A DNA stretch of 51,128 nt, taken from the NCBI GenBank assembly GCA_015501055.1, contig JADNYV010000246.1:1-51128 (forward strand), read 5' to 3'. Of this stretch, positions 31,098 to 42,476 are shown piece by piece. Every line of letters starts with the position of its first letter. The stretch's first letter is position 1. Made by a program: the position numbers and the translations under genes. A model generated the notes under the pieces. The model did no database searches and had not been told where the DNA came from. It saw only the letters and a program-made list of their open reading frames with translations. The stretch comes from Mucidula mucida (lineage: Eukaryota; Basidiomycota; Agaricomycetes; Agaricales; Physalacriaceae).

Positions 31098-32534
31098 TTA
31101 CCCGCTGCAAGTACTATTCCTGGTGTTATTCTCGGCGGCAACCGCGTCCATCTGCATTGGTTCTTTCGCAGTCATGTTTACTGCATCTAAACATGGCGCT
31201 TCAAAGATCTGCTTGCCATACGCAAGTATAACGGTTTTCCATGCGACGAAGATCCACATGATTAATGTTGCAGCAGCATAAATCGAGCCAAGAACACGGA
31301 AGAAGCCAGAGTCGAACGTGCTCCCCATGGCTAAGGTGAGGTTGGCATAGACACCCTAGACGATGTTTAGTAACTATCATGAAGATGAGAAGACCTTTTA
31401 CATTCGGGAAAATGAGACCCCATGTTTGGACCTTGAATGGGATTGACGATCTCCGTGCCACATGCTGAACACTCAGAAGGGCGAACACCGTCCACATCGT
31501 GCAAAGAGACCACAGTACGAATGAAACGCCGACGCACATCGCGTAGATTGCGTATCCAGTGCTCGGGGAGCCTAGGAAGGCGCTCGAACCAAAGGGAAGT
31601 GCGTCTCTGAAATACTGTCCCGTCAAAAGAATGGAATAACCTGCTTGACCAGTTGGTCCGAGGGGCAAGAAAACCGAGACGATCGACGCTGGAGGCGGCA
31701 GGCCATGAACAATGAGACGGAAGAGATACATGGTCAGTATCATCAAGGCGAGGCTGAGTCCGATGGAGACCATGAAAACAGACACGGACGTCGTGATCAA
31801 CGCGTGCTCAGGAGAATATTTATGTATCTCAGGCGCAAAGACGCCTCCCGACGAAGAAGCAACTATCAAGGTGACCACTGGAAGCAGCCACATTGCTGTC
31901 ATGGCCTCTGAGGAGTGTGCATGGGTCGTTTTCCTGGATTGATAGGTTATAACGCGTCACATCGCGATCGAGAACCTTGGACTCACATGTAATGTAGCAC
32001 GCCCCAGCAACACAGTACCGACAGAGCTGAGTCGAGCCACCATAGTGCCCATAGGACGTAAAGGAATGGCTTGCCTCCAAAGCCGTACTGACTATTTATG
32101 AGACTAACAGCAATGTTCAAGATCGTGGTAGCACCCATTGGGAATGTACTGATGAACAAGCTCTGAACTGGATTCCGGATCATGATTGACCAGATATCCG
32201 GCCAAAGAATGTAGCGGATCGCTGAGATCACGGTGAAGGTAAGGAAGAGGCATAAGTTGAGGAAGAAGAAGACGAGGGTCATGATCTTCATTCCATGGGT
32301 GTTCGAGCCATACGGGAACGCGTGAAAGAGCAGACTGATGGAGCCAGTGCCTGTAGTGAGGCATTAGAAAACATCGTATGATGCGTAAGAAATGGACTAG
32401 CCCATAGTGACAGCGAACCACGCAGGTGCAAAGTTTCTGTTGCCTATTCAGGTGGACCTTGAGCTGGAGAGCGAAGAAACGCACCTGATGATGTCCTTCA
32501 TGGTGTGGTTGCGCAAACGAGCGTCAGATACCAT
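31098..32534 (-). CDS. TDT-family transporter (Mae1/Ssu1-like), 5 exons
   Basis: Exons: 32534-32485, 32436-32402, 32350-31987, 31933-31402 and 31355-31098, giving 412 aa; all phases close. The start reads MVSDARLRNHTMKDIIRNF, followed by the family signature FAPAWFAVTMGTGSISLLFH. Nine to ten hydrophobic segments follow (LVFFFLNLCLFLTFTVISAI, MWLLPVVTLIVASSSGGVFA, ILTMYLFRLIVHGLPPP, GYAIYAMCVGVSFVLWSL), then a conserved WGLIFPNGVYANLTLAMG. TDT proteins move malate and other C4-dicarboxylates (Mae1) or sulfite (Ssu1) across the plasma membrane. Which substrate applies here cannot be told from sequence. The exon 2-3 junction inside TMGTG requires a GC donor (32401-32400). The start sits 189 bp from a divergent gene. 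Confidence 0.92.
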
Positions 32535-32723
32535 AACAGCTGAGAAAGAGCTGTAGGGTTTGCTTGGATTGACTCATTCATCTCACAGACATTTATATAC
32601 AGCCTCAGGAGAAATTCCGAATTATAACAACTCCCACGGTCGCGTCGATCAATCATCGGGAACACTTACTTAGCTTGGCTTCTCCCCTCTCCAGCGCTGA
32701 CCTCAATCACTGCCTCGACTATC
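32535..32723. promoter_or_regulatory. 189-bp divergent intergenic region
   Basis: Lies between the TDT transporter (minus) and the unknown 514-aa gene (plus). TTTATATA at 32591-32598 is the only TATA-like string; it lies ~60 bp ahead of the transporter ATG and ~130 bp ahead of the other, so it could serve either. A CT-rich stretch (CTTCTCCCCTCTCC) precedes the plus-strand ATG. Assignment as promoter is inference. Confidence 0.35.
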
Positions 32724-34527
32724 ATGGGACTGTTCCGCGTCTTTTCATACTCGTCCAAGTCGCAGGCCGTCGTCGTCGTTGAAGAGACTGCTGTCGTGCC
32801 CGTCGAGCAGCCCACCCCCGACGCTGACCGGAATTCCCAATCAGCGCCAGAGCTATACCCCGTCGAGCACCCGGATCCTGCTCAAGATAGCACCTCCGAG
32901 GTGATTCATGTTCCAACACAGGACCTCCCCTTGCCGTTGTCTCCCGTAACATCCGTTAACGGCGAACATGGTCACAGAAAACGTCGGATATCCTTACGCC
33001 CATTTGCTCGCCCTCGCGTTCATGAGGAACACAAGCACAACCTTTCTGAAATCCAGGAGCACGAGAAAAAGGCAAACGCGATCACCGCCTTGTCCAAAAG
33101 TCTCGTCGTGTCCTCGAGTTCGGATAGGAAAGCCAAGGAGTCTGCTCTTGTGGTACGGGCACTCATCATCGGTAACACGGCTCCTTCCACCAAGGTCACG
33201 CCGGTCATCGCCAGACCTCAGCTCAGCAAGGTCAAGTCACAGCTTATGAAGCCCAAATCCGCCAACAAAGTTATCGCTCATTTACGCCAACTCTCCGTGG
33301 AAGACGCACAGTCACGCGAGCATGCTCACTCAAATCGGCCCATCCATGCTGTTTGCCTCCTGCATACCGACACAGAAGAACATGAACTCCACTTTGCACA
33401 TTTGTCCGTTCCTATCCATGACCATTCCCAGACGACATCGGCATTCACTTTCCCTAGTGTCTCCTCTGCATCTGTGGACAAGCTCAGCGAGATACTGAAT
33501 GACATGCATGTTATTGATTTGGTCAGAAGCCCTGACTTCGGGCTAGGACAACCTGGAGATGGTGTCGGTATACTCGCCGGAGCAGTACCTACGGCGGAGA
33601 CCGTTATCAATGGCATCCAGCAAATCACTCCCCAGCTACTCGCCCTCGGTTACGCGACTGGAAAAGCGATAATTCCCGACCATAATGGTGTGCTATCATT
33701 ATTCTCTCCAGCGCTTCCGAAGAGTGATGTTCCCCTTCAGGCATCTTTCCACCTACTGATAGAATGTCTGTTCTTACGTGTGAGAAAATTCACTGTTATC
33801 TAGCATTGTTTCCTCATCCTTGTTCAGATTGGTGGGGTCTCGAGATCGCTCTCCCTCCTCCCTCACTGGAATACCTCGGCGTAAGAGAATTTTGTGTTCC
33901 GTCTACTTGAATTTGAAGTGTGCCTCCCAGAATGCTCATTCTATATCTGGCGCCGTTGTCAACTTTCTCTCAGCGTTATCACTAGTCAACAATGGCGTGA
34001 GAGAGATCTTGCCATTTGTCCGGTACATTTCACAGTTCATCGACTTCGAGTTCAATGCTATCAAAGCGCAGAATAAAGGTGATGGTGTTGTTTGTGCTGC
34101 TACTTGGTACGCTATCGTAAATTATATGTTTTTTGGTGCTTATCTGATGTTTTAGGCTTATGCCTGCTGCCATGGTTTGTAGTCGTCCTTCTACCAGATT
34201 CAAGATACCTTGCTGAGTCTTATGTATTTCCAGGTTCCTCGTCCGTGGGATTTCCCTTCACCCCCACCATCAACCACAGAGGCCGAGACAGAGAAAGACG
34301 CGAAGGCTGATCTAGACGCCAATGTACCAACAGTGTCGCCTGCTCCAGAGGACGATTCACAACCCTCTATCGCTAAACCAACAGTTCCGCCCCCTACATC
34401 TCCGTCGGCACCCGTTGAAGCGCCGCCTGCCACCATCACCAATCCTTTGCCCATACCGTTGCCTATGATTGCAGGTGCGACTTCTGCTGAGGGTGGTCGC
34501 CATGCACCATCTATACCTCTCGTGTAA
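32724..34527 (+). CDS. Conserved basidiomycete protein of unknown function, 6 exons
   Basis: Exons: 32724-33687, 33741-33779 (39 nt), 33828-33880, 33931-34106, 34156-34174 (19 nt) and 34234-34527, giving 514 aa; phases close. The N-terminal ~110 aa are acidic/proline-rich and probably disordered. A helical block follows (NLSEIQEHEKKANAITALSK; VIARPQLSKVKSQLMKPKSA). The best-conserved looking part is GKAIIPDHNGIFPPTDRMSV, then LTYWWGLEIALPPPSLEYLG and SGAVVNFLSALSLVNNGVRE, then the tail turns Pro/Ser/Ala-rich. No membrane segment or known motif was recognised. The WWGLEI-LPPP text across three exon junctions supports the splice model. Function unknown. Confidence 0.75.
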
Positions 34528-35169
34528 TCCTCACGAGATCTTTTTTACCATGAACTTCTACGACCTCACGATCTTCATGATGAACATATCACACAACGAT
34601 ACCTCATTCATACCTTATCAGCTGTTTAATTGTCATGTACCATTCGTTTCCTGGAGATTGTTTGTACGCGTAGCTTCGGTGTAGTCTGGACTTTTATGTT
34701 CGCTTTGGTACCATTTGAAATGAGTATTGCGTGGTTCTTTCCTATTGTCCGCTAACTATGGAGATCTATATCTTCCACGGCAAGTACCTGTGGCGCTGAA
34801 CTGAGATTTGGATCACATGACTGATGTTGTCGGCGGTACTCGGCATGAACGGCCGGACAAAGTGCAATTGCAAATAACGCGTTGAAATACTACCACCCAG
34901 CCACCACCGTCCTCTCTTGAGCCCATCCTACACAGCCGGGCAGCCTTGTTAGACGCTGCCAAGATCCCCATCTCCAGCTCTTTGCCTGTACACTTCCTAC
35001 TGCCGAAAGGAGCGCTCCGGATCTCTAGTCTGGGTCTGAGCGATTCGGAATTTACGTCCAGTCACGGTACAAGGAGTATGTTGCTTACTATCATATCGGA
35101 ATGTTTCTTGCCTATAAGTATCTCAAAAGCGGGACCTTTCCACGTCGTTCCGTATTCAGACTTCTCACT
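34528..35169. other. Intergenic, 0.64 kb
   Basis: Upstream of the ETHE1-like gene. The ETHE1 frame is open from an ATG at 35101 (reading MFLAYKYLKSGTFPRRSVF), an alternative start. An overlapping frame at 34946-35260 is a shadow. No other element seen. Confidence 0.4.
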
Positions 35170-36498
35170 ATGTTCGCTGCAATTCGACGGTTCCCTCCCT
35201 CGTTGGCGACTCGACCTCAAGCCTCTTTCACACCAGCAAATGCAAAACGGTCTATTATGACGTTATTGGCGGCCTCTCGTCAATGTTCGCCGCGACGACA
35301 GCCGGTCGTGATACGAAGCGCTGGATTGTCTGAGTCCGCGACGTTGTCTTCTCTCCAATCGGATGTTGGCCAAGCCTCTGCTGCTCCGCGAACAGAAGGA
35401 CCACAACCGACTCGCTCTCATCCTAGTATGGGGCCGGGAAATGCTGATATCTACTCCTTCTTTCATGGGAACACTTCGACATGGTCCGTACCTGCTGTTC
35501 AAGTTCTTCTTGCGCGTATCTTACGTCTGCGCAGGCAGTATATTGTAGTAGATCCCGTAACACGAACTTCCGTGGCTATAGATACTGCCCTCGATTACGA
35601 TGCTGCTTCAGGTGCTCTGAAAACTGAGACGGCGGATCAGCTTCTTGAGTTTATCCAGAGGAACGAGCTCAGAGTCATTCGCATACTGTACGGGCGTGTG
35701 GTACCATCTCTCATATATACTTACGCTTGTTGTAGAGAAACTCACGCACATGCCGACCATCTGACTGCTTCCCAATACCTCAAGTCCAAGCTACCTGGAA
35801 AGCCTCCCATCTGCATCGGGGTCCGTATCACTGAAGTCCAGTCGAATTTCGCTCCTTTCTACGGCTTCGACAAGAGCATTTTCAAAGACACGTTTGATCT
35901 CTTTCTCAAGGATGACGAAACATTCGCCGTTGGTAACTTGACGTGCAAGGTCGTTCCTCTTCCGGGCCACACGCCTGATCATATTGGTTATATTGTCGGC
36001 AATGCTGTCTTCACTGGTGATAGCATCTTCATGGTATTTTAAGCTTTACCTTGTGCGATAGAAGTTGACGTTTATGCAGCCTGACGTCGGGTCGGCGCGC
36101 GTCGATTTCCCGGGTGGAAATGCAAAACAACTTTTTGAGGTCAGTACATTCCACATTTTCCTGGCCACGAAGCCAATCTTCCCTAGTCTATGCGCCAATT
36201 GCTTTCATTGCCAGAAAATTATATGCTTTTCGTCGGGCATGACTATCCTGAAGGCCGCGAGGAAGCAGACATGGCCACGGTTGCTGAACAACAGAAGTAC
36301 AACAAGCATGCGAAACTGGGCACAACACAGGATACGTTTATCAAGTTTCGGAAGGCTAGAGACGATGTTTTGGGAACACCTCGATTGCTGCATCCGTCTA
36401 TCCAGGTGAATGTTAGGGCAGGGAAGCTGCCACCGCCAGATAAAGATGGCCATATCCATATGAAAATACCAGTTCGGGCTCCAGAGAGTTTACAGTAG
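35170..36498 (+). CDS. ETHE1: ETHE1-like persulfide dioxygenase (metallo-beta-lactamase fold), 5 exons
   Basis: Exons: 35170-35487, 35539-35687, 35736-36033, 36080-36139 and 36187-36498, giving 378 aa. The metal site is ETHAHADHLTASQYL (HxHxDH), with further ligands in PLPGHTPDHIGYIVG, VFTGDSIFM and the late FVGHDYPEGREEADMAT. FHGNTSTWSYIVVDP and DVGSARVDFPGGNAKQLFE match the ETHE1/persulfide dioxygenase group rather than glyoxalase II. The enzyme oxidises glutathione persulfide to sulfite in mitochondrial sulfide detoxification. The start at 35170 gives an arginine-rich, Ser/Thr-rich presequence (MFAAIRRFPPSLATRPQ) fitting mitochondrial import; 35101 is the alternative. The first intron (35488-35538, 51 nt) is in frame and stop-free; removing it restores TWSYIVVDP. 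The N-terminal extension of ~85 aa before the domain is long. Confidence 0.9.
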
Positions 36499-37091
36499 TT
36501 TGTCCTCATTCAGTAATATGCAGTCCTGTGCATTCCACTGAAACGCAAACGTCTAAGTTTTTTGGTGAGCCCATCTTGTAACGGTGACAATTGTACGTTT
36601 CTGGTCCTCTTCACGTCCCTCCAGAATGAATTTTGAAGAACATGGCACCATGCTTGAGATCTACGAGCGGCAGATTGAGAAGTTGAAGGCAAGAGTGGCT
36701 AGCGATGACGAGAAAGACGTAAGGAAGGCTGAGAAGGATTCGAGAAAGACTCATAGCTGCACGAGTCGACGGAGAGCAAGAGTTTGAATGCAGCAGGCAG
36801 CAGTGTGTTTACAAGAAGGCCTCTATAGATATCATATGAGTACAAAATCTATCGTTGCTGGTGTGATGTCAACCAATGTTGAAAGGCTAAGGACGACTTG
36901 TTGGCGTAGAGGATAACCCCCGGGGTAAGGGGCAGTCAATGCGTCCTATTGACCATAAGTAATACTGTAGCCATTTGGCCAAGGAACTCAAGGCCGGGTG
37001 TGGTTGTCCAAAACTGGCGGTGACGTACTCGCCATTAGACAACGATCAACCGTACAGCTGGCTTGTCTAGGAGCCTCTCTCTCGTGTTCTG
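36499..37091. other. Intergenic, 0.59 kb
   Basis: Between the ETHE1-like gene and the PI 4-kinase gene. A short plus frame from ATG 36625 to 36787 reads MNFEEHGTMLEIYERQIEKL and looks like a coiled coil of 54 codons. A CTCCAG acceptor lies just before its ATG, but no upstream exon was found, so it is mentioned, not called. Confidence 0.35.
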
Positions 37092-40000
37092 ATGTCAAAC
37101 AGTTCCGGATACCAGCCACTCTCACAGAGCGCGGACGATGAAGGCGACGTCGGCGAGGCTGCGCATCTTCTGCCTGGCTCGACACGTGGACGCAGTCGGG
37201 CATTGCGACCAGGCAGCATTGATCTCTCCAAGCTGGATCACGCCTTCAAAAGGTGGCATTCATCGCGCTCATCTCCGATTTAATGTTCATATGAACCACC
37301 AGATGGACCGAATCTATTGCGCAGCGAGTAAAGCGAAAGAAGACCACGCCGGGCCACACCAAGAAACAAATATGGAAGAGCGTCTTCGAGCCCACCATTC
37401 AGTCTAATGCTTTTCCTCCGACTGTCGTTCGTGGCCCCGACTATATGCTATTTGGTGCAGCCGTTGATGCTTCTCCAGATTAAAACGCTTGACCACAAGC
37501 CCCCTATGACCCCAGAGGAATTTGAAGCGTGAGTTATTAAATGCTGTTGGTCGTGGTACTGACGTGTATAGCGCTTAGAATAGTCAAGTCCGTCAAATCA
37601 GCCATTGCGGAGGGTATCCACCCCAAGATGATTACCAAGGGCTCGTCGGGCTCTTACTTTGCACGAGCAAAGACCGAGGGTGGACGTGTTCAGACTGTGG
37701 CGTGCGTTGTATTTCTTGTTCTTTACGCCCGTATTTTGATTTATTTTCAGTGTCTTCAAGCCAAAGGACGAGGAGCCTTATGGACGTTTGAACCCGAAGG
37801 TACGACTTCCACTTCCAAGCCGTATACCATCTGTGACAATGCGACTAGACCACGAAATGGATACATCGCCAGTTTCGATGGATCATCCCTTTCGGGCGAG
37901 CATGTCTTATACCTAACCTCAGGTGCGTTATTGACACGTAAATCCTTGATATTCGACTTACATCGCGCCAAGTTATATATCTGAGGCTGCTGCGTCACTA
38001 TTAGATGACCGACTAGAGTTGCACATTGTTCCACCCACTAAACTTGTGTCAATATCTAGCTCGGTACGAACACTCTTCCCTGATACTCTTTTTGTATAAC
38101 TGACTTGATGCTCCATAGTCGTTCTTCTATGACTGGTTGGATAGGAATGGTGCAAAGAAAGGCAAACCGCTGCCAGAAAAGATCGGTAGCATGCAATTCT
38201 TCCTGAACGGATTCCAGGGTATTGACCTCTCTTTTGGGTGCTATTTCAGGACTAATCTATCTGTTTGGTAGATGCCTCAGAGTTCTTACGAAAATACCCG
38301 TGGCCAGGGCGTGCCATAGCCGATACATTTGATGATTCGACGCATAGACAGGGTAGCGTATCCAAACGCGCCCTTAGTGCACTCAAAATTCTCTGTGGCA
38401 AAACAGGGGACTCTGAGGACAACTATGACGATTATGAAGAAGAACGTTTATTCGACGCCACAGAAGCTGATCCCCAAACACCGTTCTACTGGAGCCCCCA
38501 TCTGCAGCAGAGCTTCAGAGACGAACTGGAAAAGTCGGTACAATTCTTATGTCCCGAATGAGTCCTCATCTTCGTTCTATAGACTTGTCATTTTAGGTAT
38601 GCGGCGGGAATACATCCTACAGAATACTCACTTTTCCTAGATTATCTTATGCTCAACACCGATCGTGGCGCTGATAACTACATGATCAAATATTGTGAAG
38701 TAGATCATGAGAAGTCTTTAGTAGACATTGCGCCCTCTCGTTCCGAACGGGCTGAGATGCCTGTTATGAGCGAGTTACGGAAGAACGATGTATCTACAAG
38801 GAGTCCCTCGATGGAAACATCTTCTCCTTATATCTCCGGCTCTATGGGTGCCTCATCTTCGACACCGAACTTGATTATACCAAGCGCCCTCACGTTCATA
38901 TTGCGGCGATTGACAACTCTTTGTCCTTCCCCCACGAACATCCTCACGGGTGGCGATCATATACCTATGGATGGCTGTATCTCCCTGTTAGCGTTATTGG
39001 CCGCCCTTTCAGCGAGAAGACGCGGAATCATTTCCTGCCGCTGTTGACATCTAAGGCGTGGTGGGAGGAGACGACGTTTGAGCTAGAGAAGCTGTTTGCA
39101 GTCGACCCCGATTTCCATCCGAAGATGTTTAGGGTAATATCCTTCGCTTCTTTGCCGCCCTTTTCGCTAATGCGTACCTTTAGAGACAATTGGCTGTAAT
39201 GAAGGGTGAGCTTCTTGTACAATAAGACGATCAAACTACTGACAAAGTCTCAGGACAGGCTTGGAACATTATTCAATCACTTAAGCACCTGGTAAGCGGA
39301 ATCTCCTTCCGTATCTCTGACTGTCTAATGTGCTTTACAGGATGAAGGTAATATATCATATTGTTTGTTGAAGGACCCTAAGGCTTATCCGTCTCAGGTC
39401 CTCTGGAGTTAACACGTCGTCAGAAGGTCCTTGTCTGGAACGATGAGGTTGAACTTAGCGAGGACGATCTAGACGATGACCACCCTCTTCCGTCTCCCAA
39501 GCTGTCCATCAGTAGTGTCCCCTTACCTCCTCGAAGGACTCGTAGCCAAAGTTCGGATAGTAGTAATTTCCCTCCGCCCATTCAAAGAGGCCTGACCGAT
39601 GCAAGCGGCGCAACGCGACCGGTGCCTTTTGCCTCTAAATTCCAGCGGATACATCCTGGAACCACGGGTGTTACTGTCTTGGAGCATTTAGAGCGGCTGG
39701 ACGCGGTGGAAGCCAGTTTGCAAAGGCTCAATGTCGATGATTCGGATGAAGAAGACGATGTTGGCGTGGCTGCATCGCCACCGCGACCTGCACATCTGTC
39801 GCGCAGTCAGAACGGGTCGTCCTCGTCGATTCCTCCAAACGGGCCATTGTCGCCTATATTGTCGCCTCCAGGCAGTCCTTTGCCGACTGTACACGAAGTG
39901 CCCTCTATGGCTAGCTCGATGACGGAAGAAGACCTGGTCGCCATGTCGAGGTCGACGTCGCATGCAGATGCTCATAGTCGATGGGCAAGTCAAGTTGCGA

Positions 40001-40159
40001 GGAATGCTGATTGGTTGCAAAACTCAGACGCAGTGCCAAAGCGGACCGTAATCGTGGAGGTGCGTTTTCACACAGCTGCTTTTACGATATTTCATGCTCA
40101 ACTATCATACACAGCGGCTGGAGACTGTTGAGCACAAGCCAGTGTGCTCTTGCTGGTAG
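37092..40159 (+). CDS. LSB6: Type II phosphatidylinositol 4-kinase, 17 exons
   Basis: Exons: 37092-37252, 37303-37423, 37479-37528, 37579-37701, 37751-37799, 37849-37922, 37973-38063, 38119-38218, 38272-38533, 38583-38596 (14 nt), 38641-38789, 38885-39133, 39184-39205, 39254-39291, 39341-39347 (7 nt), 39398-40059 and 40115-40159, giving 738 aa; every phase closes. PI4K II landmarks are MITKGSSGSYFARAKTEGG (nucleotide loop), VAVFKPKDEEPYGRLNPK (catalytic Lys), GRACLIPNLSYISEAAAS, LVILDYLMLNTDRGADNYMI (catalytic loop) and HVHIAAIDNSLSFPHEHP (metal-binding Asp). The kinase makes PI4P on Golgi, endosome and vacuole membranes. The C-terminal ~230 aa are Ser/Pro-rich and end CSCW. The family is usually palmitoylated; whether this end contributes is unknown. 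The 38790-38884 intron ends in an AAG acceptor, its weakest feature. Confidence 0.93.
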
Positions 40160-40294
40160 GACGAAGGCATACTAATAATACTGTACTATAACGATTTCTC
40201 ATGGACAGGACCTTTTGACTAAGTAGACGATGTAATGTACATTGAAATGTTGATACAAGAGTGCAACCTATACATGTTTGCCGTAATAGATGGT

Positions 40295-41734
40295 TCATGA
40301 TTCGTCCATTAAGAATTGACTGAACGCGGCGAGGCGTTCTTCTTCTGTACCCTCTTCGTCTCCAGTTCCGCTCCTTCTGAACCGCTGCTTGCCAAAGTAA
40401 AGGGAAGCTTCGATTCGCCGACCACTGAAGAAACGACCATTCATTCTCTGTGAAGATTTTCAGTACCAGACTGAGTCGATTGAGACAGGACGTACTAGGA
40501 CACAAGCCTGCGCACTGACAGGATCGCGAAACTTGACAGTCATAATGCCGTCTTCCTCTTTCTGTGGAATGATGTCAGCAAATAGAGGCCAATTTGGACA
40601 TTACACTCACATCGTATAGTACAACATTCGTGACCTCTCCTAGCGAAGAGCATTCGTCGCGTACATCTTCTTTAAGATCGAGGAGAAGGTGGCGTCCTCT
40701 TCAAGTTCCTTGAGTGTAAACATGTGCTTGAGGACAACAGCACGACTAGTCTTTGGGGCAACAGTTTCTTCTGGTTCAAGTGAGGGTCCGAATCCATCTT
40801 CGTCGTTCCATTCCTGTAGTTTCCTGCCCAAAGGATGATTAGCCTATCTCGGACAAGCTGCGGTTACGCACTGCTGCATTTTGCCTATCCGGCGGGAAGC
40901 CTTTTTCTTATCGACCGTTTTTCTGGGCTGACTCTCGCCAGTTTCGCATCAGTGTTTTTGTGCGAAAAGTCGGCCTTTGCCAAGTGCATGACGCTATTGG
41001 GGTCACCCAGACGCAGCTCGGATTCATCGAGGATGTTGAGTGCAAGTATGACCGAATCCTCTTTAAAGTAGACCACGAGCGCCTCGCCGCTGAACGAACC
41101 GTCGTCCCGAGCGTACATCTTGACTTTGGGCTCTCCATCGTCGCCTCTTCCAAGACGCCAAACTTTGAAAAGCACGTCACAACCTCGTCAAACTCGGTGT
41201 CAAGCGGGAGCCCAGTAACGTATATGGCTGTGTTCTTGGACTTGCGTTCTGTGGCGGGCTTGTCCTTTTTGTCTTGCTTGCCGCGCTTGATCGAGTGACC
41301 CTCGCCGACGGGGTGGCGGAAGTGTAGTCGGGCTCTTTGCGCTTCTTATTGGCGCGGGCAGCGACGGGCGCTGCAGGGGCCTGTGGTAGTTCACCGCTCG
41401 GGATCAGGCAAAGAACGGAGAAGTGACGCGACTGGCCTCTTCGTCGACTCCGGACACGGAGTACGCCGCTTGCTGCTGCTTCATCAAGTCTTCGTCGACC
41501 TGCATAATGTGATGAGTACAGGAAAGGCGCATTATGGGCGCGCCGCACCAGAGGCAGCCAAGCGCCTTTGCCGGCGTCATATTCCATCTCGGTACCGTCG
41601 TCCTCTTCATAGCGCCAGGTATTGGATTCCTTGTTAAAGTATACCCTGTTTATTGGTGAGCAGAATGCAGGGCACGACGAACAGAAGGGATACCGAGGAT
41701 CGTCTGCAAGTGATGCTGGTGGTGCAGATGACAT
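40295..41734 (-). CDS. CUS2: CUS2/Tat-SF1-like U2 snRNP splicing factor, 6 exons, four one-base deletions
   Basis: Exons: 41734-41549, 41499-41428, 41380-40872, 40823-40611, 40561-40496 and 40447-40295. Protein landmarks are WRYEEDDGTEMEYDAGKGAW, NTAIYVTGLPLDTEFDEVV (RRM1), KVKMYARDDGSFSGEALVVY, SRRIGKMQQKLQEWNDEDGF, RAVVLKHMFTLKELEED (RRM2) and IMTVKFRDPVSAQACVLRMN, GRFFSGRRIEASLYFG. The match to the Tat-SF1/CUS2 family, which remodels U2 snRNP during prespliceosome assembly, is clear. The frame breaks near 41310, 41144, 40947 and 40685; each break is cured by one added base. With three added bases exon 3 is 512 nt and with one added base exon 4 is 214 nt, and all splice phases then close at 401 codons. 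That arithmetic favours assembly error over decay. Tail-to-tail with LSB6 (135 bp apart). Confidence 0.85.
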
Positions 41735-41794
41735 GTTTATTTGCAGTTGCTTGAGTCATTCTCGTTCAGCAAGTCAATTCTACAGTCATTCGTT

Positions 41795-42476
41795 CTACTT
41801 GATAAGAGACATTGGGAAGTAGGTATACGGCGCATGCGGGGCGTCTGGCGACTGCTCTGGCACCCAACGCTTGTACGCTGTTGGCAACGACGGCGGCAGC
41901 TTTGACTCTGTGTAGACCTTTGTCTTTGCTGTGATGGTCGCAATCGCCTCTGCAAGTCCCATCTCTTTAGGTGGATTGGCAACTTCTCCACTACCTTCAG
42001 CAGGCGCGGCCACACTGCCCATGAATAAATTTGTGTACGTCGGCGTGGGCGATGGTAACAAACACGTACGCTTGGGGCGTTGAATGCTCTATTAACAATG
42101 CCGACAGTTCTGACTGTGTAATGACCGAAAGTTGTGGGTATGCACGTCGAACATCACGTTTCCAGTACGGGTTCTGGGCAATGTCCGAGGCTATAGTCGA
42201 CACGATGAGCATTCCCGACATTCTAGAGCCTGTTTGACGCGCCTTTGGTTGCAGGAGTCGAATATTTCTCTGGCCGAGATCCAGGAGGAGGGTACCGGTT
42301 CAGCTCAGCCAAAGGCAGACCGCTGCTGATCTCGGGGTTGACGACGACGGCATCCCCTGTGCTCGTCGTCAGCGACGTTATTGAAATGTTTTGGTAGTCA
42401 ACACACGAAATTTCTTCCAAAATCCCTTGGGAGCCAAGTGATAGAGCGTGGATTCCGCCGCCTTCTTGGTGGCCAT
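41795..42476 (-). CDS. Complex I accessory subunit (fungal 21-kDa type), 4 exons
   Basis: Exons: 42476-42407, 42356-42243, 42190-42064 and 42014-41795, giving 176 aa with all phases closed. The protein opens MATKKAAESTLYHLAPKGFW, continues DAVVVNPEISSGLPLAELN, YPPPGSRPEKYSTPATKASD, NPYWKRDVRRAYPQLSVITQ and ends APYTYFPMSLIK. NPEISSGLP, RYP-PGSRPE and NPYWKRDVRR are hallmarks, as I recall them, of the fungal NADH:ubiquinone oxidoreductase 21/21.3-kDa subunit at the inner mitochondrial membrane. The exon 2-3 junction needs a GC donor (42242-42241): only then does ATK-ASDIAQNPYW read through. An ATG at 42221 would give a 125-aa product from the same 3' exons but lacks the conserved head. The gene is divergent from UPF0643. 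Confidence 0.85.

Noticed and set aside
40960..41298. A plus-strand open frame opposite CUS2
   Set aside because: Composition mirrors the CUS2 RRM coding strand; no independent signal.
41795..42221. 125-aa product from ATG 42221 as the main complex I gene product
   Set aside because: It lacks the conserved MATKK...NPEISSGLP...RPEKY head; the four-exon model reads through the conserved NPYWKRDVRR junction.
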